Shown in pieces: positions 50,004 to 60,914 of a DNA stretch of 64,000 nucleotides. Each line of letters begins with the position of its first letter. Position 1 is the stretch's first letter. Source of the DNA: Metellina segmentata (Eukaryota; Arthropoda; Arachnida; Araneae; Tetragnathidae). The notes beneath the pieces are model-generated. The model had not been told where the DNA came from. It did no database searches and saw only the letters and a list, made by a program, of their open reading frames with translations. Where the stretch lies: assembly GCA_947359465.1 (NCBI GenBank), contig OX375883.1, positions 87,848,911-87,912,910 of the forward strand, given 5' to 3'. Both the position numbers and the translations under genes were made by a program.

Positions 50004-50011
50004 CTCATTAT

Positions 50012-50551
50012 ATTTAATCCAGCCAACCACCGAACAAAAATTTAGTTGTCCATACAAACCTCATTTTCCTGAAAATTTGTATCATCTTTTGTAAAATCTA
50101 CAAATTTTTTTTCACAGTAAACAGAATAAAATAAGCTTTAATGAATTGGAGTATGTATATTTTATCATTGGGTTGGTGCTATAAATTCAAATTGTCAGCA
50201 TTCCATTTCTGCCCAAGATTTTTTTAAACTTGAACAAAACACACCTTGAATGTTGGGAAGTATTGAATTTTTAGTCAGCGAAACATTTTCCAATGATATA
50301 TTCTGTAGTTAATTTAGTTTCAATAGAAATGTTATTTTGTACTGAGGGTTTGAATATGTTTCTTGTGTCAACTCACTACAATAGGAAAATTACTGTGTTT
50401 CTCATATTTCAAGAAATTAATTTATGCATACTACACATGTATGTGGTAACCATGTTCTTTTAATCATTTAGATTTAGTTTACCATGTCCTCTCTTTTATG
50501 ATTTGTGTGTCTTGCATATTCAATCTTATAAGCATTGTTAAATACTTAGTA
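50012..50551. other. No feature recognised
   Basis: AT-rich; no open frame or repeat noticed. Confidence 0.4.
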
Positions 50552-51378
50552 CTAGTCGGGCTGCGCCAGCTAGCGCTCGGCAGTGTGTAATAGTGCTTTT
50601 TAAACTTTTTTACACACCGTAATTAAACATGTTTTGATTTGTATATTTTATTCATTTTTGTGAAACAATTCTTTAAATCATTGCATATTCAATCAAATAT
50701 TTAAGCAAAGTTGGCCGAAATGTACATATACCGCTACAAAATTACCCGCGTCTAGATATTTTGCAGGAAATAGACATATCATTAAAATCTAACTCCTAAA
50801 TAATATTTCTGCAACATGTAATATACCGGAACACATAATGCAAACAAAAATAAAATTCCAATCCTTGAAAAAATGCTAAATTCTGAAAAAAAAAACATGT
50901 ACGTATCTTTTCAAACGTGTTGAATTTCGACTTCCTGATTATATTTATTGTGAAATAGAATAATGCTACAAAAGACTTTTCAACGATATTGACAAAGACA
51001 ATAATGATTTATTAACAAAAATAACACATTTATAATACTTGGGAATCCTCAAATATGTCGGCAACATCTCGCAGTCAACTCAAATACCCAAACACGGAAT
51101 TCTAAATCAAATTAAAAAAGTAAACATTAATTCTGACGCGTGGCCCGATACCGGGTAGCAAAATTACGTTTACATCAAAGGAAGAAATAAAAAGTAAGTT
51201 CAAACATAAATATTACAATTTAATTCCTTCTTTTTAATAGAAATTGACCTCGGCTATTTGAAAACAGCAATAATTCAAAATATCTGGGTTATTTTATATA
51301 TGTTGATTGTTGCCATTCGACGATACACAAATAACGTCGATTTCGGGTCCACGTACGTTAGTGTTTTATATATATAGA
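50552..51378 (-). mobile_element. Non-autonomous Helitron
   Basis: On the minus strand the element begins TCTATATATATAAAACACTA after an A, and ends GCGCAGCCCGACTAG before a T. This fits the Helitron rules: 5' TC, 3' CTRR (here CTAG), insertion between A and T, no duplication. A GC-rich, partly self-complementary stretch lies just before the 3' end (GCGCTAGCTGGCGC). It is 827 bp with no Rep/helicase, so non-autonomous. Confidence 0.65.
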
Positions 51379-51838
51379 TAGTTTAAATATATAAGATAAT
51401 AAGCACAAGAACAATGCAATTTACTATTTCATATAAACTTCCTATTAAGATATTCAAAGAAAATTTAAGTTACTTATGTTTAATATTATACTTGGATTGA
51501 ATGCCGTTCACTGAGCAAATAATTTCAATTTATAAAATGGATAGGTGGCAAAATACAAGTGAAGTAAACACAGATGAGAATAATTAATTTATAATAAATG
51601 TAATATGATGCATGTAATGTGTTATTTTAAATATTTACCTGAAACATTAAGAAATAATTAGTAAGCAAATATAATTTCACTTTATTTAATTTAAGTATTG
51701 AAAAAAAATTATTTTATTCTTTTTCTGCATTTGTGACTCAAAATTATATTAAATACAAAACTTGTAAATTTTAAAATGAAACTAGTACTAAAGATTATGA
51801 ATAATAAAATGTACACACAAGAAATTCTTAGCATTAAA
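51379..51838. other. No feature recognised
   Basis: Strongly AT-rich, downstream of the candidate poly(A) site of the minus-strand gene at 51848. Confidence 0.4.
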
Positions 51839-51847
51839 TTTATTTAA

Positions 51848-52010
51848 TTATAAATCTATCAATATAAGCAAGGGTGCAATTGTATACAGTCGAATTATGC
51901 CCATGGAGTTTACAAAACTATCATGTAGCTCAAGTGTATTCTTTTGCCATTGACAGAGCAACTGATATCTTTCAGAAGTTAGCTTCTTTCTCTTCTTTAG
52001 AGAATAATGT
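51848..52010 (-). CDS. Candidate last exon of a minus-strand host gene
   Basis: Acceptor TATATTTCAG, then HYSLKKRKKLTSERYQLLCQ, WQKNTLELHDSFVNSMGIIR, LYTIAPLLILIDL and a TAA. An AATAAA follows on the minus strand at 51844-51839. The sequence is basic at first and ends in a short hydrophobic stretch. The family is not recognised. Candidate exons upstream are at about 53012-53140, 53238-53350 and 54819-54878; their splice phases do not all join, so at least one exon is missing or the model is wrong. Confidence 0.4.
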
Positions 52011-52244
52011 CTGAAATATAAAATGAAATAAACAAAATGCAAACTATATAACCACTGGTCATGAAATTCATCTTATGGATACTAATTTTTTGATATATGG
52101 TATTAAACATGAAATCACACTGTAAGTTAACTTTCGACTTTCTGAATAACTCAAAAAGAAATTTTATTAAACTGGGAGTGGAGTATGTTTTATATTCAAC
52201 TAATAACCACTATCTCAGCCTAAGCCATTCGGTGTATCGCCTTG

Positions 52245-52379
52245 TAATTTTGAACCATGGTCAGATGACGAGGCAACATCAGAGCTGGCACCCCACTCTC
52301 CGAACTTCTACACCAACCAAACGTGAGGACTTTCAGCCACGACAGCTTTAAGGTACATCAGCCACCTCTACACTATACG
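52245..52379. repeat. Dispersed 135-bp repeat, copy 2
   Basis: Partner of 33734-33868, in the same orientation. Confidence 0.75.
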
Positions 52380-53011
52380 TTTTATATAACTTACAACACT
52401 AACTTAAAACAGTTTTACCCAATATATTGATTATTATCCTGGTGTAATAAGATTATAAAAACTTATATAGCAACACTTTAAAAACTGAATTAATCAACAT
52501 TTAGTTTTATATCACTTTTAACATGGAAAGTACATTGTTTTTCAAATTTGAGATAGAAATTTTACAGAAGAATCAATTGTGGTTACTGTGTCTTGATTTG
52601 ATGGGTATTCAAGGATGTTTCAAAATTTCACACAATCACTCGCTGAAAGCAGAGCTTTTAAGGAGTTACATGTAAATCTAGACACATTGCCGGAGTAGAT
52701 GAAAAATTATGATACTGACTACTCACAATATATAGTTGTCACCTAAGGTAAAATATTAAATGTATTGAGGGGGGGGGGAAAGCAGAGTATAGTAATTAAC
52801 CTTGTAAACATACATAGAAATGTTTTCTCATAAACAGATATACATCAAATGCATTGCAACTAAGCATGAATAAAATGACACTAGTTTTGAATTACAAAAA
52901 TAAATATTATAAAAATGTTAAGTTATAAAAGATTATTTTACATAGTGTTATTACTTTATAAACGTATTTTTCGTGTCCCTTATCTCCGGAACAGTTTTTG
53001 GCACCACTCTT
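52380..53011. other. Probable intron; nothing recognised
   Basis: AT-rich, with a G-run at about 52770-52780. No open frame. Confidence 0.35.
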
Positions 53012-53140
53012 TTATAGGCATAACTTTTCATGTTCTTTGAACATTGCCAACTTCTCAGAAAGTGACTGATCTTGTGACAAAGTAGAATATTGCCAGCGTT
53101 TCCATACAAGAATCTCACACTTTATGCATTTACAGTAGAA
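53012..53140 (-). CDS. Candidate internal or alternative exon, minus strand
   Basis: Open for TVFYCKCIKCEILVWKRWQY, STLSQDQSLSEKLAMFKEHE, KLCL and a TAA at 53012-53014. The CKCIKC cluster and amphipathic charge pattern look like coding sequence. No strong acceptor is seen (TTTAG near 53142 or AAAG near 53111), so it is uncertain. Confidence 0.3.
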   Translation of the reverse strand, partial: FYCKCIKCEILVWKRWQYSTLSQDQSLSEKLAMFKEHEKLCL

Positions 53141-53237
53141 AACGGTACTAAATTTTGTGTTTTTTTTAGACACAACAAATTTTAAATATTACCAGAATTA
53201 TTTAAACAAACCATATTTTAAGAAAATAATGAGTGAC

Positions 53238-53350
53238 CTTTTGTAAGAGAACTGCTCAGTATTGCAGCATCTTCTGTCTTGCTACAGCATTTCCATTGAA
53301 CATCTGTCCCTGGATGTACTTTCATCACATAAATGAAGTTGGATATTATT
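53238..53350 (-). CDS. Candidate internal exon, minus strand
   Basis: Bounded by a strong acceptor (TTTTTTTTTGCAG) and a GT donor (ACAAAAG before GTCACT). 113 nt with one frame open throughout: IISNFIYVMKVHPGTDVQWK, CCSKTEDAAILSSSLTK, with split codons at both ends. The protein is not recognised. Confidence 0.4.
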
Positions 53351-54818
53351 CTGCAAAAAAAAATTTCAACCAATTAGTTGACACAGGAATTAAAATTCAA
53401 AATTTTTAAGGTTTCTCCAAATATGTGCTGTTTGCACCAGAAGCGTCATCTGTTGGAAAGGTTTCAACTGTTGGTGTGTTCTTGAGAAGCCATCGAGTGG
53501 TTTCAGCTCTCAGAGTAAGAAACAAATAAGCTACAGTCCAAATGAGGTGTTCTTCCTTGTGTTAAGCATCAGGAAGTTTATTTTGTGAAAAGCGGGTTCG
53601 AGAACCAAAACCTAACCTATCATGTGAATACATGTACTTTCTTTGACTTGCAAGGGTAGTGGATTTCAAGTGAGCCCATTACATTTGGTAGTTTGCAGCG
53701 GCATAATTTCCTTTGATTTTATTGCTTTCGACAAAGAAATCCCTCCCATTTTACTTGGAAGGTACTTTTCGGTTAACTGGTTTTTAGTCATAATTGTGCG
53801 GTAAAGCTTTCAAAAGTGGAAATTTGTTGGTATTTGTTGCAGTCTCGTTCTTCCAGTGCAGTGGCTATTCGGGCTGTGAATCGAAATAATGCTTTCGTTG
53901 GCTGTGCCGGTCCGTTCAACAAAACCTTTGAATGCAGAAAAAAGACAAAAAAAAAAATGTGGCAAAAGAAAGTATAATTTAATCTGACTAAACCAAGAAA
54001 TTTTCAGTCTTTGTTGAAAGCCTATGTATAGGGGTTGTCATAAGACTTGAACTAAAACCAAAAAACTATCAGTAGAAAAATTAATGAAGATAATTCTGTT
54101 TAAAGTAGCGAACTGAAGGATTTTGGTCATCAAACACTATCACTAGGAAAACTGAAAACAAATCTCAGGGTTTGGTTAGGTTTCAACGGTGCAAGGGCCA
54201 TATTTGGCTGCACCGTTAAATGCGCTGTGAATACATGTCAAGTAATGTACATACACAAAGGTTTTACTGAAACCAAAGAGGGAAATACACTGAGGGAGAA
54301 ATAGAACCTATGCTGCCTACAACTGGCAGGTAGCTAACTGTGGGTAAAGCCTCCGAGAAACGAAGGCACCTCAATCTCAGGGAAAGAACATTTGCACATA
54401 AAAAAACAGATGAAGTTTTTTGTACATTTCCTCTTAACTAAGCACTTTAGTAGAAGTTCAAGTGTTGTGTTTTGTGAGGTTGGGAAAGTAACAATTATTG
54501 GTCAAAAGAGGAGGTGGAATGGAATAATTAAACAACAAAAGTTTCCTACATTCACAAATGTTTACGACCACAATAGTTTCAGTTATAAAAAATAAACAGC
54601 TATTTCTACAGCGCTTTTCTATCGCTCACTTTAATTTGCCAATAAACTTAAAAATCGCTCATAAACGTTGAAATAAAAGCTACACAACAAATCAACTTCG
54701 AAAACAATTTTTCACTAGCATAAACTAAGAGGTTTTATTATTTCGGATGAAACTAGGTAAACAAAATATAGACATATTGCAATGCAAATTAAAGATTAGT
54801 GTAAATACATGTACTTAC
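53351..54818. other. Probable intron; nothing recognised
   Basis: No convincing exon or repeat. A 67-codon plus-strand frame at 54392-54595 has no recognisable features. Confidence 0.35.
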
Positions 54819-54878
54819 AAGGAATTCCCAAGGCCTTTGCAACAGCTGTCCGTCTCTTTCGAAGTCAAATTCGTACAT
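54819..54878 (-). CDS. Candidate first coding exon, minus strand
   Basis: ATG at 54878-54876, then MYEFDFERDGQLLQRPWEFL and a consensus donor GTAAGTAC. The upstream frame is closed by a TGA 45 nt before the ATG. Phase 0 at the donor does not match the exon at 53238-53350 directly. It lies 300 bp inside the right inverted repeat of the 6.4-kb interval. Confidence 0.4.
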
Positions 54879-55167
54879 AACGCATGCCCAGTGTTTTATA
54901 ATGTTTTTTAAACTTCCTCAGTCAGCATTCAGCAACTCGCTAACAAGTTCGGTAATGGCGATGTTTAGTTTATTACTCGATTGAATCAAAACATTAGATG
55001 CTGAATTTTGATTCGTCAAAGTAGTCGCGTTTGCTTGCGTATGTGCGTCGAGAGTTGAATCTGATGAAGTATAGAATTTGGACCTTGCGTTGCTCTGCAG
55101 AGAGGCTGCGTGATCCCGCCCATCTGTCAATCACGTGGTTCTTCTCTATCATTGGTTCGACGCAACC

Positions 55168-55204
55168 GACGCAGTTGGACATACGCAGAATCGTAAACTG
55201 GCCC
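55168..55204. repeat. Inverted repeat, right (possible TIR of a 6.4-kb element)
   Basis: Reverse complement reads GGGCCAGTTTACGATTCTGC, then GTATGTCCAACTGCG. It is followed by TTAA. See 48764-48800. Confidence 0.65.
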
Positions 55205-55265
55205 TTAAACTTTCCAGGAGCTTTGTGGGCCCCAGTCAGTCGATCGATAAAATTATGTGTGTGGT

Positions 55266-55712
55266 TAACGGTTGTATGAAAGTACAATCCCGTCCTCTGA
55301 AGTCCAGAGTATGCTTTTCACTGATCACTCATTATGGTTGTGCCTAGAGCAACATGCTTTAAAATTAATGACATAAGAGTTGCTGCATTTCTTCTGATGT
55401 TAGGAAGACTTCAAACCGAATTTCTTTGTTCTCCCTCTGAATGAGGCCCAGAACTCGGAAGTCCCTTCCCTAAACCTACCAACATGGTACTTTCGTCTTC
55501 CTTTCTTGAACCCATCTATTTCAACAACCATTTCAGAGCCTCTTAAATACTCGGGCCAGCTTGGTTGTTGACCATTAAGTCAGTTAAAATTTCTCTACAA
55601 TAACTGATAGTCAGCTACTGTCTCTGCTGGTAGTTCCATTCCGGTCTGATGAATTTAAAATTGTCTGGTAATAAGACCATCCCTGAGTGAAACTGAAAAT
55701 AATCTACATTAC
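55266..55712. repeat. 440-bp direct repeat, copy 2
   Basis: Partner of 48099-48540. It begins about 60 bp outside the right inverted repeat. Confidence 0.75.
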
Positions 55713-55739
55713 CTTTTTCGAGAATAGCTTAGTATTTGC

Positions 55740-56010
55740 GAGCCAGGGACTCCGCTCCCGTAGGACACTCTTCTCTTTCAGAACGGTGTTTTTTTTACAC
55801 CTGATGATTACCAATCTTATTCGACTGTAGCTTCCTAAAATGCTGCTAGGTACAACGCCCTTCTATGGTTGTCATTCTTTGCACCTCCGCTCACCTAATA
55901 TAAGTTTCTTTATCCCACGTTATCTCCAGCGAAGCGATGACTATCAATCATCGAACATAAACTCCCACCCTAACAGCAGGGCATTGCTGTTAAGCAGGAA
56001 TAAGAAAAGT
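55740..56010 (-). other. Possible BEL/Pao 3' LTR region
   Basis: It lies downstream of the BEL pol end on the minus strand. A purine-rich GGGTGGGAG is followed by TGTTCGATGATTG, a plausible LTR start. No matching 5' LTR is in the window. Confidence 0.3.
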
Positions 56011-57069
56011 TCTATTTGCGTGTCTTTTGTAGACTCTCCGAGGAGTCCTGACGGCGACGACTCTTACCAATCCATCTCTTCCAGAGAAGATTTCGACGAT
56101 TCGTTCTATAGGCCAGGAAGTGGGGGGGGTTCTCTTTTTTGAATATGACCAAATCTCCATGCTGTAAGTTGGAGGATGGTTTTTTCAATTTGATCTTTGC
56201 TGGAGAGAGTTGAGATAATCTCGATGCCCGACCTTCAGACACTTCGCAGAAGGTTTTGGAACAGCTTCCCAGCGTTTACCTATTTTAACTTTAGAGTGCG
56301 TTTCTGGAGAATCGGGAATAAAAGTTAGCATATCACCTGTTAAAAAATGGGATGGTGTAGGTACATTTCATGGTTAAATTTTCAGGGTTTGTATCAGATA
56401 CTAAATTCACGTCCTCTGAATTCAGTATAGCTTCGATCTGTGTTAATAAAGTAGTGAGCTCCTCAAATGTTAATAAGGCACTGCTCAGCATTCTTCTAAG
56501 GTGAAATTTGAAGCTTTAATTCCAGATTCTCAAATCCCTCCAAAATGAGGGCAATAAGGTGGTATCACATTCCATTCAATCCAAGTAGAGTTCAAGTGGT
56601 GTGCACAATTTCGTTGTTGGGCAATGCAGACATAAACTTCTCAAATTCAGACAATTTGCGCCTTGCACCGATAAAGTTAGATGCATTATCACAATATATG
56701 CGTTTTGCAGCATTTCTCCTGGAACTAAATCGCATAAGGGCTGCAATAAAAGAGTCCGTGTCTAGTCCTCTAACGCATTCCAAGTGTATTGCTTTGGTTG
56801 CAAGACAAATGAAAAGAGCTATGTATCCTTTTGTAGTTTTAGCACCGCGACTTTTATTAGATTTCAAAATAATTGGTCCAGCAAAGTCGATACCAGTTTG
56901 TAAAAGAACGTTCTAAACATACGCGATGTTCAGGTAAATCACCTATTAGTTGAGGCTGTGTTTTTGCTCTAAATCGGCAACACACTAGGCATCTGTGGAT
57001 GTATTTGCGAATGGGTCTTTTCCCGCTGACTATCCTATATTCTTGCCGAAGAATGTTTAAAAGTAAAGT
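56011..57069 (-). pseudogene. BEL/Pao pol: integrase and C-terminal DUF5641-like region
   Basis: Minus strand. Zinc-binding part (NPTLLLNILRQEYRIVSGKR, KYIHRCLVCCRFRAKTQPQL) at about 57060-56900. Then the integrase core (KTTKGYIALFICLATKAIHL, DTDSFIAALMRFSSRR, RIYCDNASNFIGARRKLSEF), closing with QLSPAKIKLKKPSSNLQHGD, LVIFKKENPPH near 56180. Several frame changes and stops lie between 56540 and 56240. It is broken at 57069 by B2; the upstream part of the same element resumes at 62727. Confidence 0.85.
57060..57069. repeat. Target-site duplication of B2, left copy
   Basis: AAAGTAAAGT here and at 62717-62726, directly outside B2. Confidence 0.88.
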
Positions 57070-57087
57070 TGGATTGGATATGATTTT

Positions 57088-57122
57088 GTGGCATTGAGTC
57101 CTCTTGGGACATATTATGCCAA
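57088..57122 (-). promoter_or_regulatory. B2 3' UTR hairpin
   Basis: On the minus strand TGGCAT...GTCC...GGAC...ATGCCA, as in B1, about 15 bases before the tail. Confidence 0.7.
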
Positions 57123-57204
57123 ACTCATGATAAAAAAAATCAAATATATAATACAATAATGAAGTGAAATGAGAAAAAACATGATGAATGAATACTACAT
57201 AAAA

Positions 57205-60200
57205 TTATATGTGATGGATAAAACCAATGTCATGTAAAAAGCTAAAAATATTTGGGTGAGGATTCTCCCCAACCATGTCTTCTAAAGTCAAGGTATAAGA
57301 ATTAAAATATTTAAGACGTTGATAATTAAAATGAGAACACTCTATTAAAATGTGTTTCACCGTAAGTGGACAAATGCAGTAGTTACAAATGGGATGATCT
57401 TCTCCAAGGAGGAGGTGTCTATGGGTTATTCGCGTGTGACCAATACGGAGACGTGTTAGAATTACATCCTGTCTTCTAAAAGGTAGCGATTTCCATTGAA
57501 TTATATTTCGTTTTAAAGCATGGAGTTTGTTATCCGTTTGTTCATTCCATTCGTTCTGCCATTTTGTTTCTAAAAATTTGTAAATAAAAGATTTTAAGTC
57601 ACGGAAAGGGATAGTGTGGTTAAAATTATTTACGGCAGATTTGGCGGCTTTGTCAACTATTTCATTACCTGATATCCCAACATGAGATGGGATCCAGAAA
57701 AATATTAACTTAAAATTTTTGGATGAAAGATGATAAATTATTTTTAATGACTCTAAAACAATGGGATGACTGTCATGATCAGGATGCTTCAATGATTGTA
57801 AAACGCTTAATGAATCTGTAAAAATGATACAGTTTTTATGACAATGATCAGATATGTATTCCAATGCTTTATATATAGCCATGGTTTCAGAAGTAAAAAC
57901 AGAACATGAAGAATGAAGTTTAAAAGTGTGAACAGAGTGATTAATAGTGAACGCAGCTCCAACATAGTTTGCCCTTTTCGATCCGTCAGTGTAAACTTGT
58001 ATAAAATTTGTGTATTTTTCTATATGGTTTTGAAAAAGCTGTTTGTAAATAATATCAGAGGTATCTGCTTTATTAAAATTTTGGAACGGGTTTTGAAATT
58101 CAAAATAATGATTAAACCAAGGAGAGAAAGAATACAGTTTTTTCTGTGTGACGTCAAGCGAACAAAGTTCGGATCCGTTTATCAAATCCAGCATTCTTAA
58201 GTGAAATGTAGGGATGAAGGATGTTTTAGCTTGATAGAGGCGTTTTAAATACGGACTGTGATGAATGGTATGCAATGGGTGATGAGGGATTGAGGAAATT
58301 CTAAAATAATATTCTAAGGACAACAACTGTCGCCTTAAGTCCAGAGAGGGTTCAAAAGCGTCCACATACAAGCTGTTTATAGGTGATGTTCTAAAGGCAC
58401 CAGTACATAAGCGCAAAGCTGTGTGGTGGATGGTGTTCAGAGTTTGAAGAGCAGATTTTCTTGCTGACCCATACACCACGCAGCCGTAGTCCAATTTAGA
58501 TCGAATTAAAGCTCTATAAATCTTAAAAAGGCAAGTACGATCAGATCCCCATGATAATTTTGATAAAACTCGTAAAATGTTAAGAGCCTTTTCGCAACGT
58601 TTGCGTAAATTTAAAATATGCGGTTGAAAAGTCAACTTCTTGTCAAATATGATGCCTAAAAATTTAAAATTGTCCACAACATTAATTAAAATATCTTTGA
58701 AAAATATTTCAGGGTCAGGATGAAGATTACGCTTTTTGCAAAAATGAACACAAGCGGTTTTAGAAGGTGAAAAACTGAAACCATTTTCATTAGTCCAATG
58801 TGTGATTTTATTTACTGCCTGTTGAAGTTGTCTCTCTATTAAACGAATGTCTTTAGCTGCGCATGAAATTTGCAGGTCGTCAACGTAAATAAGACTTTTA
58901 ACTGATGGAGGCAATTGAGAAACGATATTGTTAATTTTTAAAATAAATAAAGTTACACTTAAAACACTGCCCTGTGGCACTCCCTCCTCTTGTATAAAAA
59001 TATCTGAGAAAATAGATCCAATCCTTACTTTAAAATATCTTTTTTCTAAAAAATTTTGTATAAAAATTGGCAGATTTCCTCTTATGTCATTATTAAAAAT
59101 ATCCTTTAAAATTCCATGTCGCCATGTTCTATCGTAGGCCTTTTCTATATCGAAGAAAATCGAGACGATATGCTTATTTTGTACAAAAGCGTTTCGTATA
59201 TCGGTCTCGAGAGCGACTAGATTATCAACAGTTGATCGACTTTTTCGGAAACCACTTTGAAGTGGAGAGAGACATTTATCTGTTTCTAAAATAAAAACTA
59301 ACCTCGCGTTTACCATCTTTTCTAAGATCTTGCATAAGCAGCTTGTCAGGGCTATTGGACGGTAGTTCGAAGGATTCTTGGGGTCTTTATTCGGTTTCAG
59401 TATTGGTATTATGGTAGCATACCTCCATGACTGCGGAAAGGAGTGCTCGTTCCAAATTCTGTTGTAAAATTTCAGGAGATTATTTAGAGAACTATTTGAA
59501 AGATGTTTGAGCATGATGTAACTAATATTATCTGGGCCAGGAGTTGATTTGTGGACTAAAGACAGAGCCTTCATCAATTCGGAAAAAGTAAAATCACAAT
59601 TATAAGATAATAAACGGTTTGCAGAAAAATTAACTTTATTCTTTTCAGATGCAATTTTAATCTTTTTAAAACTTTCAGAGTAGTTATTGGAGCTAGATAT
59701 TTCGGAAAGGCATGAAGCAATTGTGTTTGCTATGTCTTTGGGTGCCGATAGTATTTGGTTGTTATGTTCTAGAATAGGAATTTGTCTATTGGGGTAAACA
59801 CCGGAAATTCTTTTAATTCTATTCCATAGTTGTTTGCTTGTGACTTTACTATTTATACTATTGATATAATTCATCCAAGAATCCCTCTTACTCCGTCGTT
59901 GTATTTTTCGAAAGGCCGCTTTTGTTTTTTTATAAAAAATAGAGTTTTCACTTGTTGGATATCTATTAAAAATATTCCAGGCTTTCCTCTGTTTCCGATA
60001 GGCATCGCTACATTCCTCATTCCACCAAGGTTTCTTCTGTTTTTTAGACTTATTATTGACTTTTTTAATTGAGGCGTCCGCACTTGCTATAATTATGTCT
60101 GTAATTTTATTAGTAATTTCATTTATATCACCATTTTCTACCATATTAGTAAGGTCAGCAAGGCTAGTAAAAAGTGGCCAGTTGGCAGTTTCAAATATAT

Positions 60201-60885
60201 AGTTTGGTTGGCTGACAGAGGGAGGTTGGTATTGGCCTGCATATTTTAGTTTTATAGGATAATGGTCACTATTATAAAGGTAAGGATCCACAGAAAAGGT
60301 CCAAAATGGTAAAATTGAAGGAGTGCAAATTGCCAGATCTATTGAATGATAAGTAAGTGAAGGTGAATGAAAGTAGGTAGGTTGACCGTTATTCATGATG
60401 CATAAATCATTGTCTGTTATTATTTTTTCAATTTGTTTGCCTCTATTATTAATGTCTGAACTGCCCCAGAGAATATGATGGCCATTTAGGTCACCAAGTA
60501 TGATGAATGGTTGCGGAAGTTGATCTATTAAATTATTTAAGTCGAAAGTGGCTATATGAGTGTTAGGAGGTAAGTATAAATTGCATATTGTTATCAAAAT
60601 ATTGACATGAAGTCTAACAGCAATAGCTTGCAGATTTGTTTTTAGGTTAATTTGAGTAACTGGAAAGTCATGAGAGGTTAGGAGTGCAACACCTCCACAT
60701 GCTCTTTGGCCATCATCGTAATCTTTTCTAAATATACTAAAATAACGGATGTTGGTGGTATCATTGTTTTTTATATAGGTCTCCTGGAGGGCGATTGCAA
60801 CTGGATTGTGCTTGTTTATGATGTCCTTAACATCATCAATTTTTTGTCGAAAACCCCGGCAGTTCCAGGAAAGAAAGGAAGCCAT
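57205..60885 (-). CDS. B2 ORF2: endonuclease, reverse transcriptase, RNase H
   Basis: 1226 residues without interruption, starting at the ATG at 60885 (MASFLSWNCRGFRQK). Endonuclease at about 1-220 (ALQET, ILGDLNGHH, YNSDHYPIKL). RT at about 450-720 (YRPIALTSCLCKILEKMVNA, QSGFRKSRST, FFDIEKAYDRTWRHG, GVPQGSVLSVTLF, LIYVDDLQIS near 667). Thumb (KFLGIIFDKKLTF, SKLDYGCVVYG). RNase H at about 965-1090 (YTDGSKRANYVGA, ETMAIYKALE, FTDSLSVLQSL, GNEIVDKAAKSA). C-terminal Cys/His motif near 1170 (CNYCICPLTVKHILIEC). All catalytic residues looked for are present. It makes and integrates cDNA by target-primed reverse transcription. With ORF1 broken, mobility would need ORF1 protein from another copy. 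Confidence 0.95.
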   Translation of the reverse strand: MASFLSWNCRGFRQKIDDVKDIINKHNPVAIALQETYIKNNDTTNIRYFSIFRKDYDDGQRACGGVALLTSHDFPVTQINLKTNLQAIAVRLHVNILITICNLYLPPNTHIATFDLNNLIDQLPQPFIILGDLNGHHILWGSSDINNRGKQIEKIITDNDLCIMNNGQPTYFHSPSLTYHSIDLAICTPSILPFWTFSVDPYLYNSDHYPIKLKYAGQYQPPSVSQPNYIFETANWPLFTSLADLTNMVENGDINEITNKITDIIIASADASIKKVNNKSKKQKKPWWNEECSDAYRKQRKAWNIFNRYPTSENSIFYKKTKAAFRKIQRRSKRDSWMNYINSINSKVTSKQLWNRIKRISGVYPNRQIPILEHNNQILSAPKDIANTIASCLSEISSSNNYSESFKKIKIASEKNKVNFSANRLLSYNCDFTFSELMKALSLVHKSTPGPDNISYIMLKHLSNSSLNNLLKFYNRIWNEHSFPQSWRYATIIPILKPNKDPKNPSNYRPIALTSCLCKILEKMVNARLVFILETDKCLSPLQSGFRKSRSTVDNLVALETDIRNAFVQNKHIVSIFFDIEKAYDRTWRHGILKDIFNNDIRGNLPIFIQNFLEKRYFKVRIGSIFSDIFIQEEGVPQGSVLSVTLFILKINNIVSQLPPSVKSLIYVDDLQISCAAKDIRLIERQLQQAVNKITHWTNENGFSFSPSKTACVHFCKKRNLHPDPEIFFKDILINVVDNFKFLGIIFDKKLTFQPHILNLRKRCEKALNILRVLSKLSWGSDRTCLFKIYRALIRSKLDYGCVVYGSARKSALQTLNTIHHTALRLCTGAFRTSPINSLYVDAFEPSLDLRRQLLSLEYYFRISSIPHHPLHTIHHSPYLKRLYQAKTSFIPTFHLRMLDLINGSELCSLDVTQKKLYSFSPWFNHYFEFQNPFQNFNKADTSDIIYKQLFQNHIEKYTNFIQVYTDGSKRANYVGAAFTINHSVHTFKLHSSCSVFTSETMAIYKALEYISDHCHKNCIIFTDSLSVLQSLKHPDHDSHPIVLESLKIIYHLSSKNFKLIFFWIPSHVGISGNEIVDKAAKSAVNNFNHTIPFRDLKSFIYKFLETKWQNEWNEQTDNKLHALKRNIIQWKSLPFRRQDVILTRLRIGHTRITHRHLLLGEDHPICNYCICPLTVKHILIECSHFNYQRLKYFNSYTLTLEDMVGENPHPNIFSFLHDIGFIHHI

Positions 60886-60914
60886 AAAAATAACGGATAA
60901 AAGAAAAGAGAAAA

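Noticed and set aside
60706..60900. Plus-strand open frames opposite the B2 ORF2
   Set aside because: They are antisense shadows of a long, clearly coding frame.
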